DNA from: Bilabrum cf. latius
Taxonomy: Eukaryota > Bigyra: Bicosoecida > Bigyra > Bicosoecida
Length of the DNA: 64,000 nucleotides
Direction: 5' to 3'
Assembly: GCA_965178125.1 (NCBI GenBank)
Contig: CBCXTV010000006.1
Location: forward strand, 1 to 64,000
A model generated the notes under the pieces. The model did no database searches, was not told the DNA's origin, and saw only the letters and a list, made by a program, of their open reading frames with translations. Both the position numbers and the translations under genes were made by a program. Numbering within the stretch: the stretch's first letter is position 1; the number at the start of each line of letters is the position of its first letter. Of the stretch, positions 18,886-28,061 are shown in pieces.

Positions 18886-19526
18886 CGACGAAATGCCGCG
18901 GAACAGCGCGTTGCGAGGAGACAAAGCTCCGCAGGCAACAGCAGAAGGCCGCCGAGCGCCGGAGTTGGAGGGTCACATAGTTCCATCGGTCCCATTCTCT
19001 CCGGAAGTCGCATAGCACGTGGAGATCCGCATGCTCTCGGTGCATGAACGCTGGCAGCACGCAGTGCCAAAGTCGCAAAGCGCTTCAGAGTCACAAGTCC
19101 AGAAGTTCTTCTGCCAATGTGTGTCCTCTTCCCGCTCATGTGTGCATCCTCGGAGGAAGTCTGGAGATGACAGGACCCAGCACGCACCACATCAGAAGTC
19201 CTTTTTTAAAGCGGCATCGTCAGACAAAAATCTGGAACGCCCTTCCGCAAAAAAGAGTGCTGCCCACAGAAAAAAGGGAAACACCTGAGGCCCCAGAAGC
19301 CAAAGGGAGGACCGCGAAGGACGCAGTTTCGAGGTCACACTTTCCGGGACCAGTTTTGAGCCCAAAAAGGGGTACACAAGAGGAAAACACGATGCGGGAG
19401 GCTTGAAATTGTCACCGAAAACGGGCCCAAAATTGGGACCCCTTTTTCGCAAATTTCGCAGCATCCAGACGACCCAGAAAGGCTTTCCCAGGCGCCGCCT
19501 CGAAGCTCACCTTCTCGCATGCAACC
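18886..19526. other. GT-H intergenic region
   Basis: About 640 bp with no gene seen. It contains homopolymer runs and a GGGCCCAAAATTGGGACCCC imperfect palindrome near 19423-19442. Nothing else is recognisable. Confidence 0.5.
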
Positions 19527-20231
19527 ATGACGCACCCCCCACCTCCTCATGCAGACGCGTCTGAGAGACCCCGCAGTGGAACTTCTCCCATTCTGCGCAG
19601 GAAGCACTTCAGTCTACAAGGACCCGCGCACTTCTTACCGCACCACCTCCATGTGAAAGCACTTCTCGCTGAGTTTTTTTTGGGCCCAGGAATACAGCAA
19701 CTGCCAGAAGCTTCGCACAGAAAAGCAGCCCGCTCAGGAAGCAAACTCACTGCACACCCCATGGCGAGCGACGCAGAACCGGAGGACGCAATGCGGCTCG
19801 ACTCCCCTAGAGATGCGGATGCAGCGGCGCCACCCGAAGCGACGGAGGCAGGATCACAGAAACCAGATCATGCGCAGCAGTTCTTCGAGGAGCCCTGCCC
19901 GAAAGACGGACACATGGAAGCGCTAGAGAAGACCGCCAAGACGGACGAACCTGGCGACACACCCTTGTTCGTCGACAAGTGGACGGCAGCGATCACACGC
20001 CTTACCGAGGAGCGCAAGGCTCTCAAGCTCGAGCAGCGGGCTAAAACGAAGGCCATCCGCAAAACCATCCGGCAGAAAAGGCGCACCATGAAGAACGCCA
20101 AAAAACTCACAGACGACGAGCTCGCCCAAATCGTGCTAGACAGGAAGATCTTGCAGTTGGTGCAAAAAGAAGAGATCGCAGCACGCAGCTCCGCCAACTC
20201 CTCAACGAGCCAGGCGAAGTCGACCTTGTGA
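19527..20231 (+). CDS. gene H, charged helical protein of unknown function
   Basis: A 234-codon frame from ATG 19527. The first 78 residues look like non-coding read-through (Pro/His-rich), so ATG 19761 (MASDAEPEDAMRLD, 156 aa) is a likelier start. After an acidic Ala-rich segment, a long highly charged helix runs from about FVDKWTAAITRLTEERKAL to KILQLVQKEEIAARS, with dense Lys/Arg (KAIRKTIRQKRRTMKNAKK) and a DDELAQIV turn. A coiled coil is likely; no enzyme motif. It sits directly upstream of the hairpin-iteron block and Rep. A relic of its 3' end is at 7003-7152. Confidence 0.6.
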   Translation: MTHPPPPHADASERPRSGTSPILRRKHFSLQGPAHFLPHHLHVKALLAEFFLGPGIQQLPEASHRKAARSGSKLTAHPMASDAEPEDAMRLDSPRDADAAAPPEATEAGSQKPDHAQQFFEEPCPKDGHMEALEKTAKTDEPGDTPLFVDKWTAAITRLTEERKALKLEQRAKTKAIRKTIRQKRRTMKNAKKLTDDELAQIVLDRKILQLVQKEEIAARSSANSSTSQAKSTL

Positions 20232-20653
20232 GAAGCGCTTCCCGTGTTCAGAGAACCGAGGATTACAGATAGACCCCGCGTCACAGAAGCCATCGCAAGA
20301 GGGCAGAGCGTCAAGTACAGCGCAGTCTTGACGGACACAGATAGCCCGAGCAGCACAAAGCAGCGGATGCGGCTGCCCAGCGGAGTCGCGCACTCGGACA
20401 GCATACACGGGACGTGCTGGCAGAAATCACTCAGTCCGCGAGCACCGTCGTCAAGAGCACGGGAGGGGCAGACTCGACATGCACAACTTTGAAAAACGGG
20501 AGGGGCACGAAAGGAAGACAAATTTGGCATTAATCCTTGATTACCCCCGCCCCCCCGTAGAATCAGAGCGAGCAGATATGCGCGGAAGGTCCGGGGGGCA
20601 GTCGCAGAAAAGTGCACGCGAGAATAAGAGGAAAGGAGACCCCCCAAACCCAC

Positions 20654-20898
20654 GTAGTGCGACCCTCGGGGGTACCCTCTAAGGTACTAAGAATCCTTCC
20701 CCCGAAAATCGCACTACATCGGTCCCTGGCGTCGGGGAAAGCGGAAAAAAGGGGAGCACTACCGTGAAAAAATCCTGCATTTTACAGGAAAATCGGAGCA
20801 CTACGTGTCAAAAACTGGGGGTTTTTGAGCTTTTTTTTCCAGAAAAACGGCATTTTTTTATGTAAAAACCGCGCGAAACGAGCACTACCGAGCACTAC
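20654..20898. promoter_or_regulatory. candidate replication origin: hairpin plus GAGCACTAC iterons
   Basis: A 64-bp hairpin (20654-20717) has arms GTAGTGCGA/TCGCACTAC, a 4x4 internal loop, CGGGGG/CCCCCG arms and an inner GTACC/GGTAC stem. The same arm sequence then repeats as direct iterons: GCACTAC at 20711, 20756, 20798, 20882 and 20892, the last four within GAGCACTAC and the last two spaced exactly 10 bp. A TCCTG/CAGGA stem-loop (20774-20790) and several T-runs lie between. A Rep gene 0.5 kb downstream, a hairpin and iterons form the layout of Rep-dependent origins. The nick site is not identified; no canonical CRESS nonamer is present. Confidence 0.6.
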
Positions 20899-21391
20899 CT
20901 CGCCTCCTCCAGTCGTGTTTCGCAGTTTTTTCGCTGGCCGAAAATGTCTCCGAAGGCGCTGCCTCGAGGGGGGGTTCCGATGGCTGATTTTGGGCGTTCG
21001 GTTGTCGATTTCGCGTGCATTTCAGGTTGTCGGCGAGGCCTTTTTGGCGTATGTCGCAGGTTCGGATGCCCTGGAACGTCGTGCCTCATGTGGTATTCGC
21101 CGGTTTCTATGTTCGAGAAGGCGGTCGGTCGGTCATCCTCTCTGGCAGGCTCCGAAGTGCGTTTGTGATCGTGCTAATTGCAACGCCATGCTTTCCTTCG
21201 TTGGCTTCGAGAATCCTTCCCTCGGAAGCGGTACTACCTCGCCCAGGGCGGCACGAGCTGCAGACTCAGCTGCCTCGGTGCTCATGTGTGTCCCGTGTCA
21301 GCAGTTTCGGTGTTTCGAACAGCAAGGATTCTGGGCATTGCGTGTCGGAGGCAAGTGTTCTATCTTGAGGCATTCCGCGATTCGTCGAAGG
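20899..21391. other. Rep upstream region
   Basis: About 490 bp between the iterons and the Rep start. A diverged echo of the hairpin's right arm occurs at 21210-21243 (GAATCCTTCCCTCGGAAGC, then GGTACTACCTCGCC). Open frames here are short and alternative to Rep. Confidence 0.4.
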
Positions 21392-21409
21392 ATTATTTGC
21401 GCAAATAAT
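21392..21409. promoter_or_regulatory. 18-bp perfect palindrome over the Rep start codon
   Basis: ATTATTTGC|GCAAATAAT, whose last two bases are the first two of the Rep ATG. It is an AT-rich dyad in otherwise GC-rich sequence and is identical in unit 2 (47536-47553). The position suits an operator for autoregulation or a translational hairpin. Confidence 0.6.
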
Positions 21410-23693
21410 GTCGGCTCCGTTCAAGGGCGAAACGATGAGTTTGTCTGTTGCCGAGTCGCTGAAGTCCCGAGTCGCATCCTGCTCCTGGGATCCCGCGTGG
21501 GTTTCCGCGAGCTGCGTGCCGTGCGATGGCCTCCCCACAAGCCAGGAGTCAGAAGCGTCCACGACGGCGACCTCTGCTTTGTTAGGGGTGTCCGAGGCGT
21601 CCCCAACGTGCTCGTGTGGCCTCGGTGTCTCCAATTCGGTGGCTGCAGCGCGCGCGGCCGCTGTCCCGAGTTTTGGCTTTGACGATGCGGAGAACGACTT
21701 CGACGCCAGTCTCGACATGATTGAGGCCTCATGCGAGGTCGCATGCGAGGCAGAATGCGAGGGCGATCCGGGAGCCTGCTTGTTGTCCCACGGCAAGTCG
21801 AGCGGTCAGTGGCAGATCGGCGTAGTGGGTGAACGAGTCCTTTATGAGGGCCTCAGCGTTGAGGGCGACATTCCTGGCCGCGTTGCTGCCTCCGAAGCGC
21901 TCGCCGCGGGTGTCATCAATTTGGAACCCCCGTCAGAGGAAGTACTTTTGCCGGTGCAGCTTCTGCGGAGTAGTCAAGGTTACCGTGGGGTTCTGCCCAT
22001 CGAGGATTCTGCGCCCGATGCGAGGGGGCGACCGCAGATGCTCATGCTTCCCGATTTCGTGCCCCCCGTGAAGAGGCGGCGTCTTCGGCAGAAGTGCGAC
22101 CCTGCTGAGGGCGATGCAGCATCGAGTCTTGCGGCTCATCTCGGACCTCCGCCCGCGGCTCGTGCCGCGGCCGGAGCGTCTGGGCCGCAGCGCTCGACTG
22201 GAAGGCCTTCGACTCGTCCTATTGATAGTGTCATCTATCGTCTCCTGCGGGTTTTCCCTGACGATTTCAAGTTGGCGTTTCCGGCGTCGGTGTCACACCA
22301 GCGGAAGCGGTGCCTCATCAGGGAGGCGCTTCGCAATGTACCCGGTGACCGCATGTGCATCTTGAAAGACTGGGCTGCGGGGGCGGAGGACACTCCTTGC
22401 CAGCTTCGTTTCGAGGAGCTCTTCCCGGAGCTTGCGCGGCAGCGGGACGAAGTTGTGAGGAATCCGGGATCGCATTCAGTGCCCGTGGGCGAGATTGTGC
22501 CTGCGTCCGACAAGAACACGAGGCGGGGAAGGGCCGTGATGCTTACCTTTCACGGTCGCTGGGGTGTCGAAAAGGAGCCTGTGCGCGACATCATGTCGGC
22601 ATCCGTGGCAAGGGGCGTCCTGAGGCGATTGGTTCTCGCGTCTCCGTTCTATGTGGAGCTTTGGGCCACCTTCAAGGCATGGGCGCAGGACATCGCGCGG
22701 CGGATGATGTGGCCTCAGCTGTCCATGAAAATGGAGCTCTCCCTGCACCGCAAGCACGCCGCAAACTTGGTGCACTTCCACGTATGCATGACGGATTCCG
22801 AGAAGTCGCATCGTTGTCGCGTGGCGGAGGATTTCATGTGGGCCGGCAGCAGGCCGAATGTCGTGTACGGCTCCGGGCGGTCAGCGAAAGCGCAGGAACG
22901 TGGCGCGTCGGAGTTACACTATTATTGTCAAGCTCCCAAAGTCGGTGCGCTGCTTTGCGCCACGAACTACCGAGCCGGACGCGATTTCGTCGTCAATGGT
23001 AAGTTCGTGCACGCGTTGTTCGCACGCTTCAAAATGGATCCGGACGTCGCGAGAAGGGAACTCGTGGCGTATCGGTGTCGGGACGCCGAGAACTTAGTGC
23101 GCGCCATCGACTTCCACATACAGAATGCCGCGGAGAGGAGAGAGGTGTGCGCGCAGGCCGCGGTGCACGTAGTGACGAAGCTCCGCCCCTTTAAGGTGGT
23201 GCCCGAAGTCGAGAAGTGGCGCGAGAGCTATCGTCAGGAGTGGTTCGCGCACATGCGCTTCAAGTTCCTTGTCTTGGTGGGGGACTCCCGGTTCGGGAAG
23301 ACAGTGTACGCGCGGAATCTCTTCGGGAGCGAAAGGACTCTTGTTGTGAACTGTCAGGGCAGTGTGGAACCTCCGCTCCGTGGCTTCGATCGAAGTCGGC
23401 ATGTGGCCATTGTGTTCGACGAGGCAAATGCCCTGTGGGTCGTCAACAACAAACAGGTCTTTCAGGCTGGCCTTGACCCCTCCCTGCTCGGCCAGAGCAA
23501 GACGAACAGCCTCGCATACTCTGTGTGGCTCCACGGTATCGCCCTGATCATCTGCACGAATTCGTGGGGCTCTGACGTGACGGAGTCGGTGGACCGCGAG
23601 TGGCTTGACAACAACTGTACGAAAGTGGAGGTGAAAGATCGGCTCTACTTCGACGAGGACTTGTTGTCTCTCACGGATGTGCAGAAGAGCTGA
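21408..23693 (+). CDS. Rep-like protein: HUH endonuclease plus SF3 helicase
   Basis: A 761-aa protein. Residues 1 to about 370 are an Ala/Ser/Pro-rich extension with a basic VKRRRLRQK stretch near 221 (possible nuclear signal). The HUH domain follows: motif I VMLTFHG (about 377), HFH at 456-458 (metal-binding HxH), and a candidate catalytic Tyr in HYYCQAPKVG (505/506). The SF3 helicase has Walker A GDSRFGKT (625-632), Walker B IVFDEA (Asp 671, Glu 672) and motif C ALIICTN (Asn 718). This is the domain order of CRESS-DNA-virus and parvovirus-like Rep proteins, but the protein is much longer than typical CRESS Reps because of the N-terminal extension. All helicase motifs are intact. Likely role: nicking and unwinding a cognate origin. 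It could be an endogenised or element-borne Rep. Confidence 0.85.
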   Translation: MSAPFKGETMSLSVAESLKSRVASCSWDPAWVSASCVPCDGLPTSQESEASTTATSALLGVSEASPTCSCGLGVSNSVAAARAAAVPSFGFDDAENDFDASLDMIEASCEVACEAECEGDPGACLLSHGKSSGQWQIGVVGERVLYEGLSVEGDIPGRVAASEALAAGVINLEPPSEEVLLPVQLLRSSQGYRGVLPIEDSAPDARGRPQMLMLPDFVPPVKRRRLRQKCDPAEGDAASSLAAHLGPPPAARAAAGASGPQRSTGRPSTRPIDSVIYRLLRVFPDDFKLAFPASVSHQRKRCLIREALRNVPGDRMCILKDWAAGAEDTPCQLRFEELFPELARQRDEVVRNPGSHSVPVGEIVPASDKNTRRGRAVMLTFHGRWGVEKEPVRDIMSASVARGVLRRLVLASPFYVELWATFKAWAQDIARRMMWPQLSMKMELSLHRKHAANLVHFHVCMTDSEKSHRCRVAEDFMWAGSRPNVVYGSGRSAKAQERGASELHYYCQAPKVGALLCATNYRAGRDFVVNGKFVHALFARFKMDPDVARRELVAYRCRDAENLVRAIDFHIQNAAERREVCAQAAVHVVTKLRPFKVVPEVEKWRESYRQEWFAHMRFKFLVLVGDSRFGKTVYARNLFGSERTLVVNCQGSVEPPLRGFDRSRHVAIVFDEANALWVVNNKQVFQAGLDPSLLGQSKTNSLAYSVWLHGIALIICTNSWGSDVTESVDREWLDNNCTKVEVKDRLYFDEDLLSLTDVQKS

Positions 23694-24097
23694 CGCCGGC
23701 CGCTGAGGTTTTCAGTCCGGTTCACACGAGCGCCGGAGCCGCAGCGGCAGCCGCTTCGGTGCTCCTGAAGGTCTAATGTCCTCAATGCGTTTCGTGTGCA
23801 AAAAGGATGTGGTTTCTACATGGGGGCATTCCGCAAGTTTCATGTGGTCCGTCGCGTTCGTCCGGGGGAGTGCTTGCCTAGTATTGGGAGCTTGCCTGAC
23901 ACACACACACGTGGCACCCAGCCTGATGGGTTGCAAGTGTGTGTGTGTCTCCGCAGTGCCGCGGTTGGGACCCGGCGGGTCGTTTGCTTTTACGTCGCCG
24001 CGTCGCGCGCCGACGAGACATTTCTTGGTCTCAGAAGCCTCTGCTTCCGGTAGGCGCGCCGTGTACGCTCGCGGGCCGAAGGTGGGTGCATTGCTTG
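23694..24097. other. Rep-C intergenic region
   Basis: About 400 bp containing the large CA/GT hairpin (23898-23949). The gene C frame stays open upstream of ATG 24098 as far as a GTG at 23939 inside the hairpin, but that extension is Arg-rich and not protein-like. Confidence 0.6.
23898..23949. other. 52-bp CA/GT hairpin downstream of Rep
   Basis: Arms GACACACACACAC (23898-23910) and GTGTGTGTGTGTC (23937-23949) are perfect 13-bp complements. Inside, GCACCCA (23914-23920) pairs with TGGGTTGC (23927-23934) with one bulged T, leaving a GCCTGA loop. The two-tier stem lies 205 bp after the Rep stop. It could act as an RNA processing or termination hairpin, or a second element end. The copy in unit 2 is identical. 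Confidence 0.75.
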
Positions 24098-24790
24098 ATG
24101 GCCTACGTCGGTATCGCCGATGCACCGTATGTGGCCGTGGTTGCCGCGTCGACCTCCGAGCACGCCCCGGAGGGCGAGGTGGAGATGATGCTTGCGCCTC
24201 TTGCCGGAGATGTCGGTTTCAAGCGGCCTCGCGTGTTTCCTCCCGGTTCGCGACTTCTTCCTAAGTCGCCGGCCCATCCGGCGGTGCTCATAACAGCGCT
24301 CGGCAGTGAGGCACCCCAGGACACACAGTGCGTCGTTTGGTCGGACTCTAAGGCTTTCGACCTCGCGGAGTTTGTATGCTCTTCCTGCGGCTGCAATCGT
24401 GTCATGGCGGACCTGAATCATCGTATGCGTGATCGTCTCGTACGTCGCGTGCAGCGCACGCTTTATGCCGATGATTCTCCGTGCGGCAGGGGTGCGATTT
24501 CTTGTCGTGCTTGTCGCGAGAAGGCGCGCGACGCGGCGCCGAAGACGTCGATTATGAACGCGGCGAACAAGAAGAAGATCTCGGGAACACTTCGCATGCA
24601 GTTGGATCTCATTGTAGAGACCGGGGAGCGGAAGGGGCAGCGTTGTACTGCGGAGAAAATTCTGACATTGGGAACGATGAAGCAGCACAGGGTTTTCGAG
24701 AGGGATCTTTACGATGAGGCATGGCGCGGGCTTGTTCGTCTGTCTGGACGCGAGGCTTGGAGCGATGACGACTCGTGGTCTCCGCGTTGA
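24098..24790 (+). CDS. gene C, Cys-rich CxxC protein
   Basis: A 230-aa protein from ATG 24098. Residues 88-140 form the Cys core: CSSC (94-97), a basic helix (NHRMRDRLVRRVQRTL), Cys 129 and CRAC (136-139). This CxxC, basic helix, CxxC layout parallels gene B and suggests a single zinc site, again reminiscent of Stc1-like domains. The C-terminal 90 residues are Lys/Arg-rich then acidic. It is the last gene before the next unit's gene A and follows Rep on the same strand. Function unknown; a nucleic-acid or protein adaptor is possible. Confidence 0.65.
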   Translation: MAYVGIADAPYVAVVAASTSEHAPEGEVEMMLAPLAGDVGFKRPRVFPPGSRLLPKSPAHPAVLITALGSEAPQDTQCVVWSDSKAFDLAEFVCSSCGCNRVMADLNHRMRDRLVRRVQRTLYADDSPCGRGAISCRACREKARDAAPKTSIMNAANKKKISGTLRMQLDLIVETGERKGQRCTAEKILTLGTMKQHRVFERDLYDEAWRGLVRLSGREAWSDDDSWSPR

Positions 24791-25130
24791 GCTTGCGTGA
24801 CGGTTTTCCCTCTCAACCTGGCCTCTTGCGTGGCGCTGCTTCCGCGTGTGGCCTGAGCGTGCGACCTGAGCGTTCGGCTTGCTGTCGCGTGTGACCTGAG
24901 CGAACGGGCGCTCGACAGTATCCCGCGTATGTTGCTCCTGGGGTTCAAGAAACTTGTACTTTTTGGGCTGTACGGTGGTCAGTGGTGCACGGTTCGTTCG
25001 CAGCCTCCGCGTTGTTGGAAAGCTATGGTGGAGCATGGTTCTTTTCGCAGCCTCCGCGTTGTGATCAAGCTACGGTGGAGCATGGTTCGTGAGCATGGTT
25101 CTTTTCGCAGCCTCCGCGTTGTTGACACGT
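24791..25130. repeat. short tandem repeats downstream of gene C
   Basis: Three CGTGTGACCTGAGCG-type repeats at about 24842-24905. Then come three imperfect copies of about 57 bp carrying GCAGCCTCCGCGTTGT (about 24980-25130), separated by GGAGCATGGTTC links. No gene. Confidence 0.75.
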
Positions 25131-25908
25131 GAAAGCTACGCGAACGTGACCACACAATAGGCCATACCCCAGGTGAAATCCGGACTCGGACATCCAGACG
25201 AAGCGGCATCATACACACTGTTGAACACACAAATGACACTGAGCTCCACCGTAACGTAACTTTCCATCACCACCTGGTTTATTTTCTCCGCGATGGCAGC
25301 TTGGCGGTGACGCTGTGTCTTCGGGCATGAAGGGGCAAATCTTTGGTTTTTTGGGCCCTGTTTCGGTCACCGAAAAGTCGTGTGATTTCTGGCGCGCAGG
25401 AGGAGTGACGCAAGGTATTTCTGAACCGTTTTCCGGACGCTTTCCGGGCCTCCCATGTGACCGCTTTTTGCGTACCGAAACACGTTCCGCGCGTGAGGAG
25501 CAGATGCGGATCTCGCGGGGTCCTAGTTGTGTCCTTTTTCGGGGGACGAAATCGGGCGCACTTGTCGTGCCGATTCGTGGTCGTCTCTGAGACCGGCTGC
25601 GAGTCGGGAAAGGTGCCCGGGAGATGCTCGTGTCCTTGGCTTCGTATTTCTCCGCGTATTCTTCAAACGCGGGCGCACGTCTCCTACCGATTCGTGGTCG
25701 GTTTCCGAGGCCGATCGCGAGTCGGGAAATGCGCCCGCGATGCGCCCTCGATCTCGGAAAGGGCGGGAGTCCGTTCTTGCATTCGGAATGGGCGGGGAGT
25801 TGCTTTTCCTGGGAGCATGTGCGAGATTCCTTCTCCGCGGGTCCTCTTTCGGCTTCGGGAGTCAGCAGCGCACTCTGCGGGAACGGCATTCTCCGAGTCT
25901 CTTTGCCG
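25131..25908. other. gene A upstream region with dispersed repeats
   Basis: 25224-25266 is shared with the unit 3 insertion at 59215-59253. 25420-25510 is a dispersed repeat (TTTCCGGGCCTCCCATGTGA core) also at 12341-12434 and partly at 8886-8938. 25554-25610 and 25669-25730 form an imperfect direct repeat about 115 bp apart (CCGATTCGTGGTCG). 25746-25890 is reused in the unit 3 insertion. The gene A frame is open back to 25624, but that extension is not protein-like. Confidence 0.7.
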
Positions 25909-26959
25909 ATGATGTCTGAGGAGAAACCGTCCGAGAGCATTGCTGTTTCCTTGGGAGACGGCCGCAATCTTCGTGGGCGTCGAGGCGCCGGTGATATGGG
26001 AAACGAGGGCGGCATGTTGGCGCGCGAGGTCGACGCCCCGGCGGAGCACGCCGGCGCGGCGGCAAGCGTCGATGATTCGGGCGGCTCCCACATCGAGAGC
26101 GGCGGCGCGGAGGCGGCGTCCACGGGGATGCTCGGAGAGGAGAGCGGCAAGGCAGCGCCGAAGGAGGACGCCGAAGACGACGGCGGCAAGAAGACGGAGG
26201 AGGAGGATGCTCGCGGCGGTGGACGTGCTGTGGTGCCCGGAGGTAATGACGACGTATGGACCGACGCAGCCGCTTGGAAGGCGGGTGGCGGCGTGGCAGA
26301 GGCATTGTCATCGCAGCGTGTGAATCTTGCGCACACTATATGCCGGGGCGGTCTCTGGCGCTGATAGCTGGGATCCATGGGAGCCCCCTGCGAAGTCGTC
26401 ATGGGGGGAGACGTACGTGCTGCGGCAGGTCGCGCCGGAGCCGGCGGAGGAGGCGACATGGACTTGCAACGCGTGCCAGTGCTGCAAGCCCCGGTCGGCG
26501 TACTTCAAGAAGTGGAAGGACTGGATCCAACCAGTTTGCCGGGTGTGTTGCGACAAGTTCGACAACGCGACGCCGTGGTGGGTGTGGTGCAAGAACTGCA
26601 AAAACGAGTATCCGGCGTACCGATTTCCCCAGATCCGCCGGAAGAAGGAGAACCTGCGCTATTTCTTCCCTGAGGACTGGTGCGCGAAGTGCCTGGTTGC
26701 GCGTGGCTGGAGTCTCCATGATGTCCGTTCCTCTGCGGGTGAAGCGAAGCGTTGGGTGCCAAAAGCTGGCGCGAATACCGGTGACGGCGACAACGACGCT
26801 CGTGCTCCCGCACGCGACGAGCCTCCTGCAGGAGGCGCCGCCTCCTGCAGCAACGCCGTGCGTCAGAGTCCTTCGCGTGACGAGGCCTTGGATGACATCA
26901 AGCGGGCCATGGAGCTTCTCCAGAATGCGGAAAGGTTCCTCCTCACGATGCCAGCGTGA
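25909..26959 (+). pseudogene. gene A, broken by a 4-bp insertion (unit 1/2 junction)
   Basis: Same gene as 52054-53100, starting at ATG 25909. Extra TATA at 26337-26340, absent from copies at 1-815 and 52054-53100, shifts the frame and brings a stop at 26362-26364 after 151 codons. The four-CxxC core lies wholly in the second frame (26327-26959), which has no upstream ATG of its own. Either a real recent knockout of one copy or a sequencing error; the bases flanking the insertion are otherwise identical to the intact copies. Confidence 0.75.
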
Positions 26960-28061
26960 CGCGGGAGCTTCCCGAATGGGTCCGTCGTACTGTGAGGGCG
27001 CTCCGGAAGGAAGAGCGCGAGTGAGTCATCCTTGCGCCGAGGTGAGCGCGACGTCGGAGGAGCACGGTCGTTTGATTGGGAACGATATGGTCGGCAGCGT
27101 GTGAAAATCCGAGTTTCTCGTGCAGGATTGGGCAGCTCTCTAGATATCTTGCCCGGGAAGGGTGTCATGCGGTGGGAGCGCTTCCGCCTCACGTGGCAGA
27201 CGTCCACACTTCCTGGTTCCCCGGCAGGCTGTTTGGCGAGACGGAGTGGCAAAGCATCCGCCTGCTCATTCCTACTTTGTTACCTCGATTGTGAGCTCGG
27301 AGCTTGGGGCGGAGGATTCTGCGGGCAGCTCATGTGTGCCTAGAGTGTCATCCCGCGACCCTCTGACTTCTGTCCGTGGCTTTACCTCTTCGCGCAGGAA
27401 GATTCCTCATGAGGCAAGCCCGGTCCGAACTCGCGTGGGATGCCGTGCGCTGGTGCGGCTTCCACTCATCCCCGGGGTGGGGAGCGCTGGGTAAAGGATC
27501 GTCTGTCCCTGCAAGTTTCGATTCGGCGAGGTGCGGCAGCATGACGCGGACCGAGGTGAAGTCCTTTGTCCGCGATAGGTCGCCGCGTCGCGCGGTGGCG
27601 ACCCCACAGCGCCCAAATCCCATTCCAGAGAGGGGGTGTGATGCAGTGGGAGCCCTTCCGCCTCACGTGACAGACGTTCACACTTCCTGGTTCCCATAAG
27701 GTCTTCAGCACAGCGCATGCGAGGCAGGCTGTTCGGCGAGACGTAGTGGCATCGCCCCCGCCTGCTCATTCCTACTTTGTTACCTCGATTGTCAGCTTGG
27801 GGCTCGGGGGCGGCGGATTCAGCGGGCAGCTCATGTATGCTGGAGTGTCATCCCGCGACCTCTGACTTCTGTCCGTGGCTTTACCTCTTCGCGCAGGAAG
27901 ATTCCTCATGAGGCAAGCCCGGTGCGAACTCCTGTGGGATGCCGTGCGCTGGTTCGGATTCCACTCATGCCCGATGTGGGGAGCGCTAGGGTAAAGGATC
28001 GTCTGTCCCTGCAAGTTTCGATTCGGCTCGAGTCAATGTGAGGAAGGAGAGGTGCGGCAGC

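Larger units (their letters stand above)
1..26140. repeat. 26.1-kb tandem unit, copy 1
   Basis: First of three head-to-tail copies. The bases at window position 1 recur at 26141 and again at 52286, and every major gene recurs at +26144 in copy 2 (+26140 for the first ~190 bases). Boundaries are arbitrary because the array is continuous. The unit carries genes A, P, DDE, B, GT, H, Rep and C plus a mosaic pseudogene zone and a satellite island. Differences from copy 2 seen by eye are about a dozen substitutions, a 4-bp indel in gene A (26337-26340) and a 1-bp indel near 25515/51659. Confidence 0.97.

Noticed and set aside
20732-20880. Canonical CRESS origin nonamer or dinoflagellate spliced-leader relic
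   Set aside because: No TAGTATTAC-type nonamer in a hairpin loop and no spliced-leader sequence was found here or near gene starts, so neither the nick site nor the host group is settled this way.
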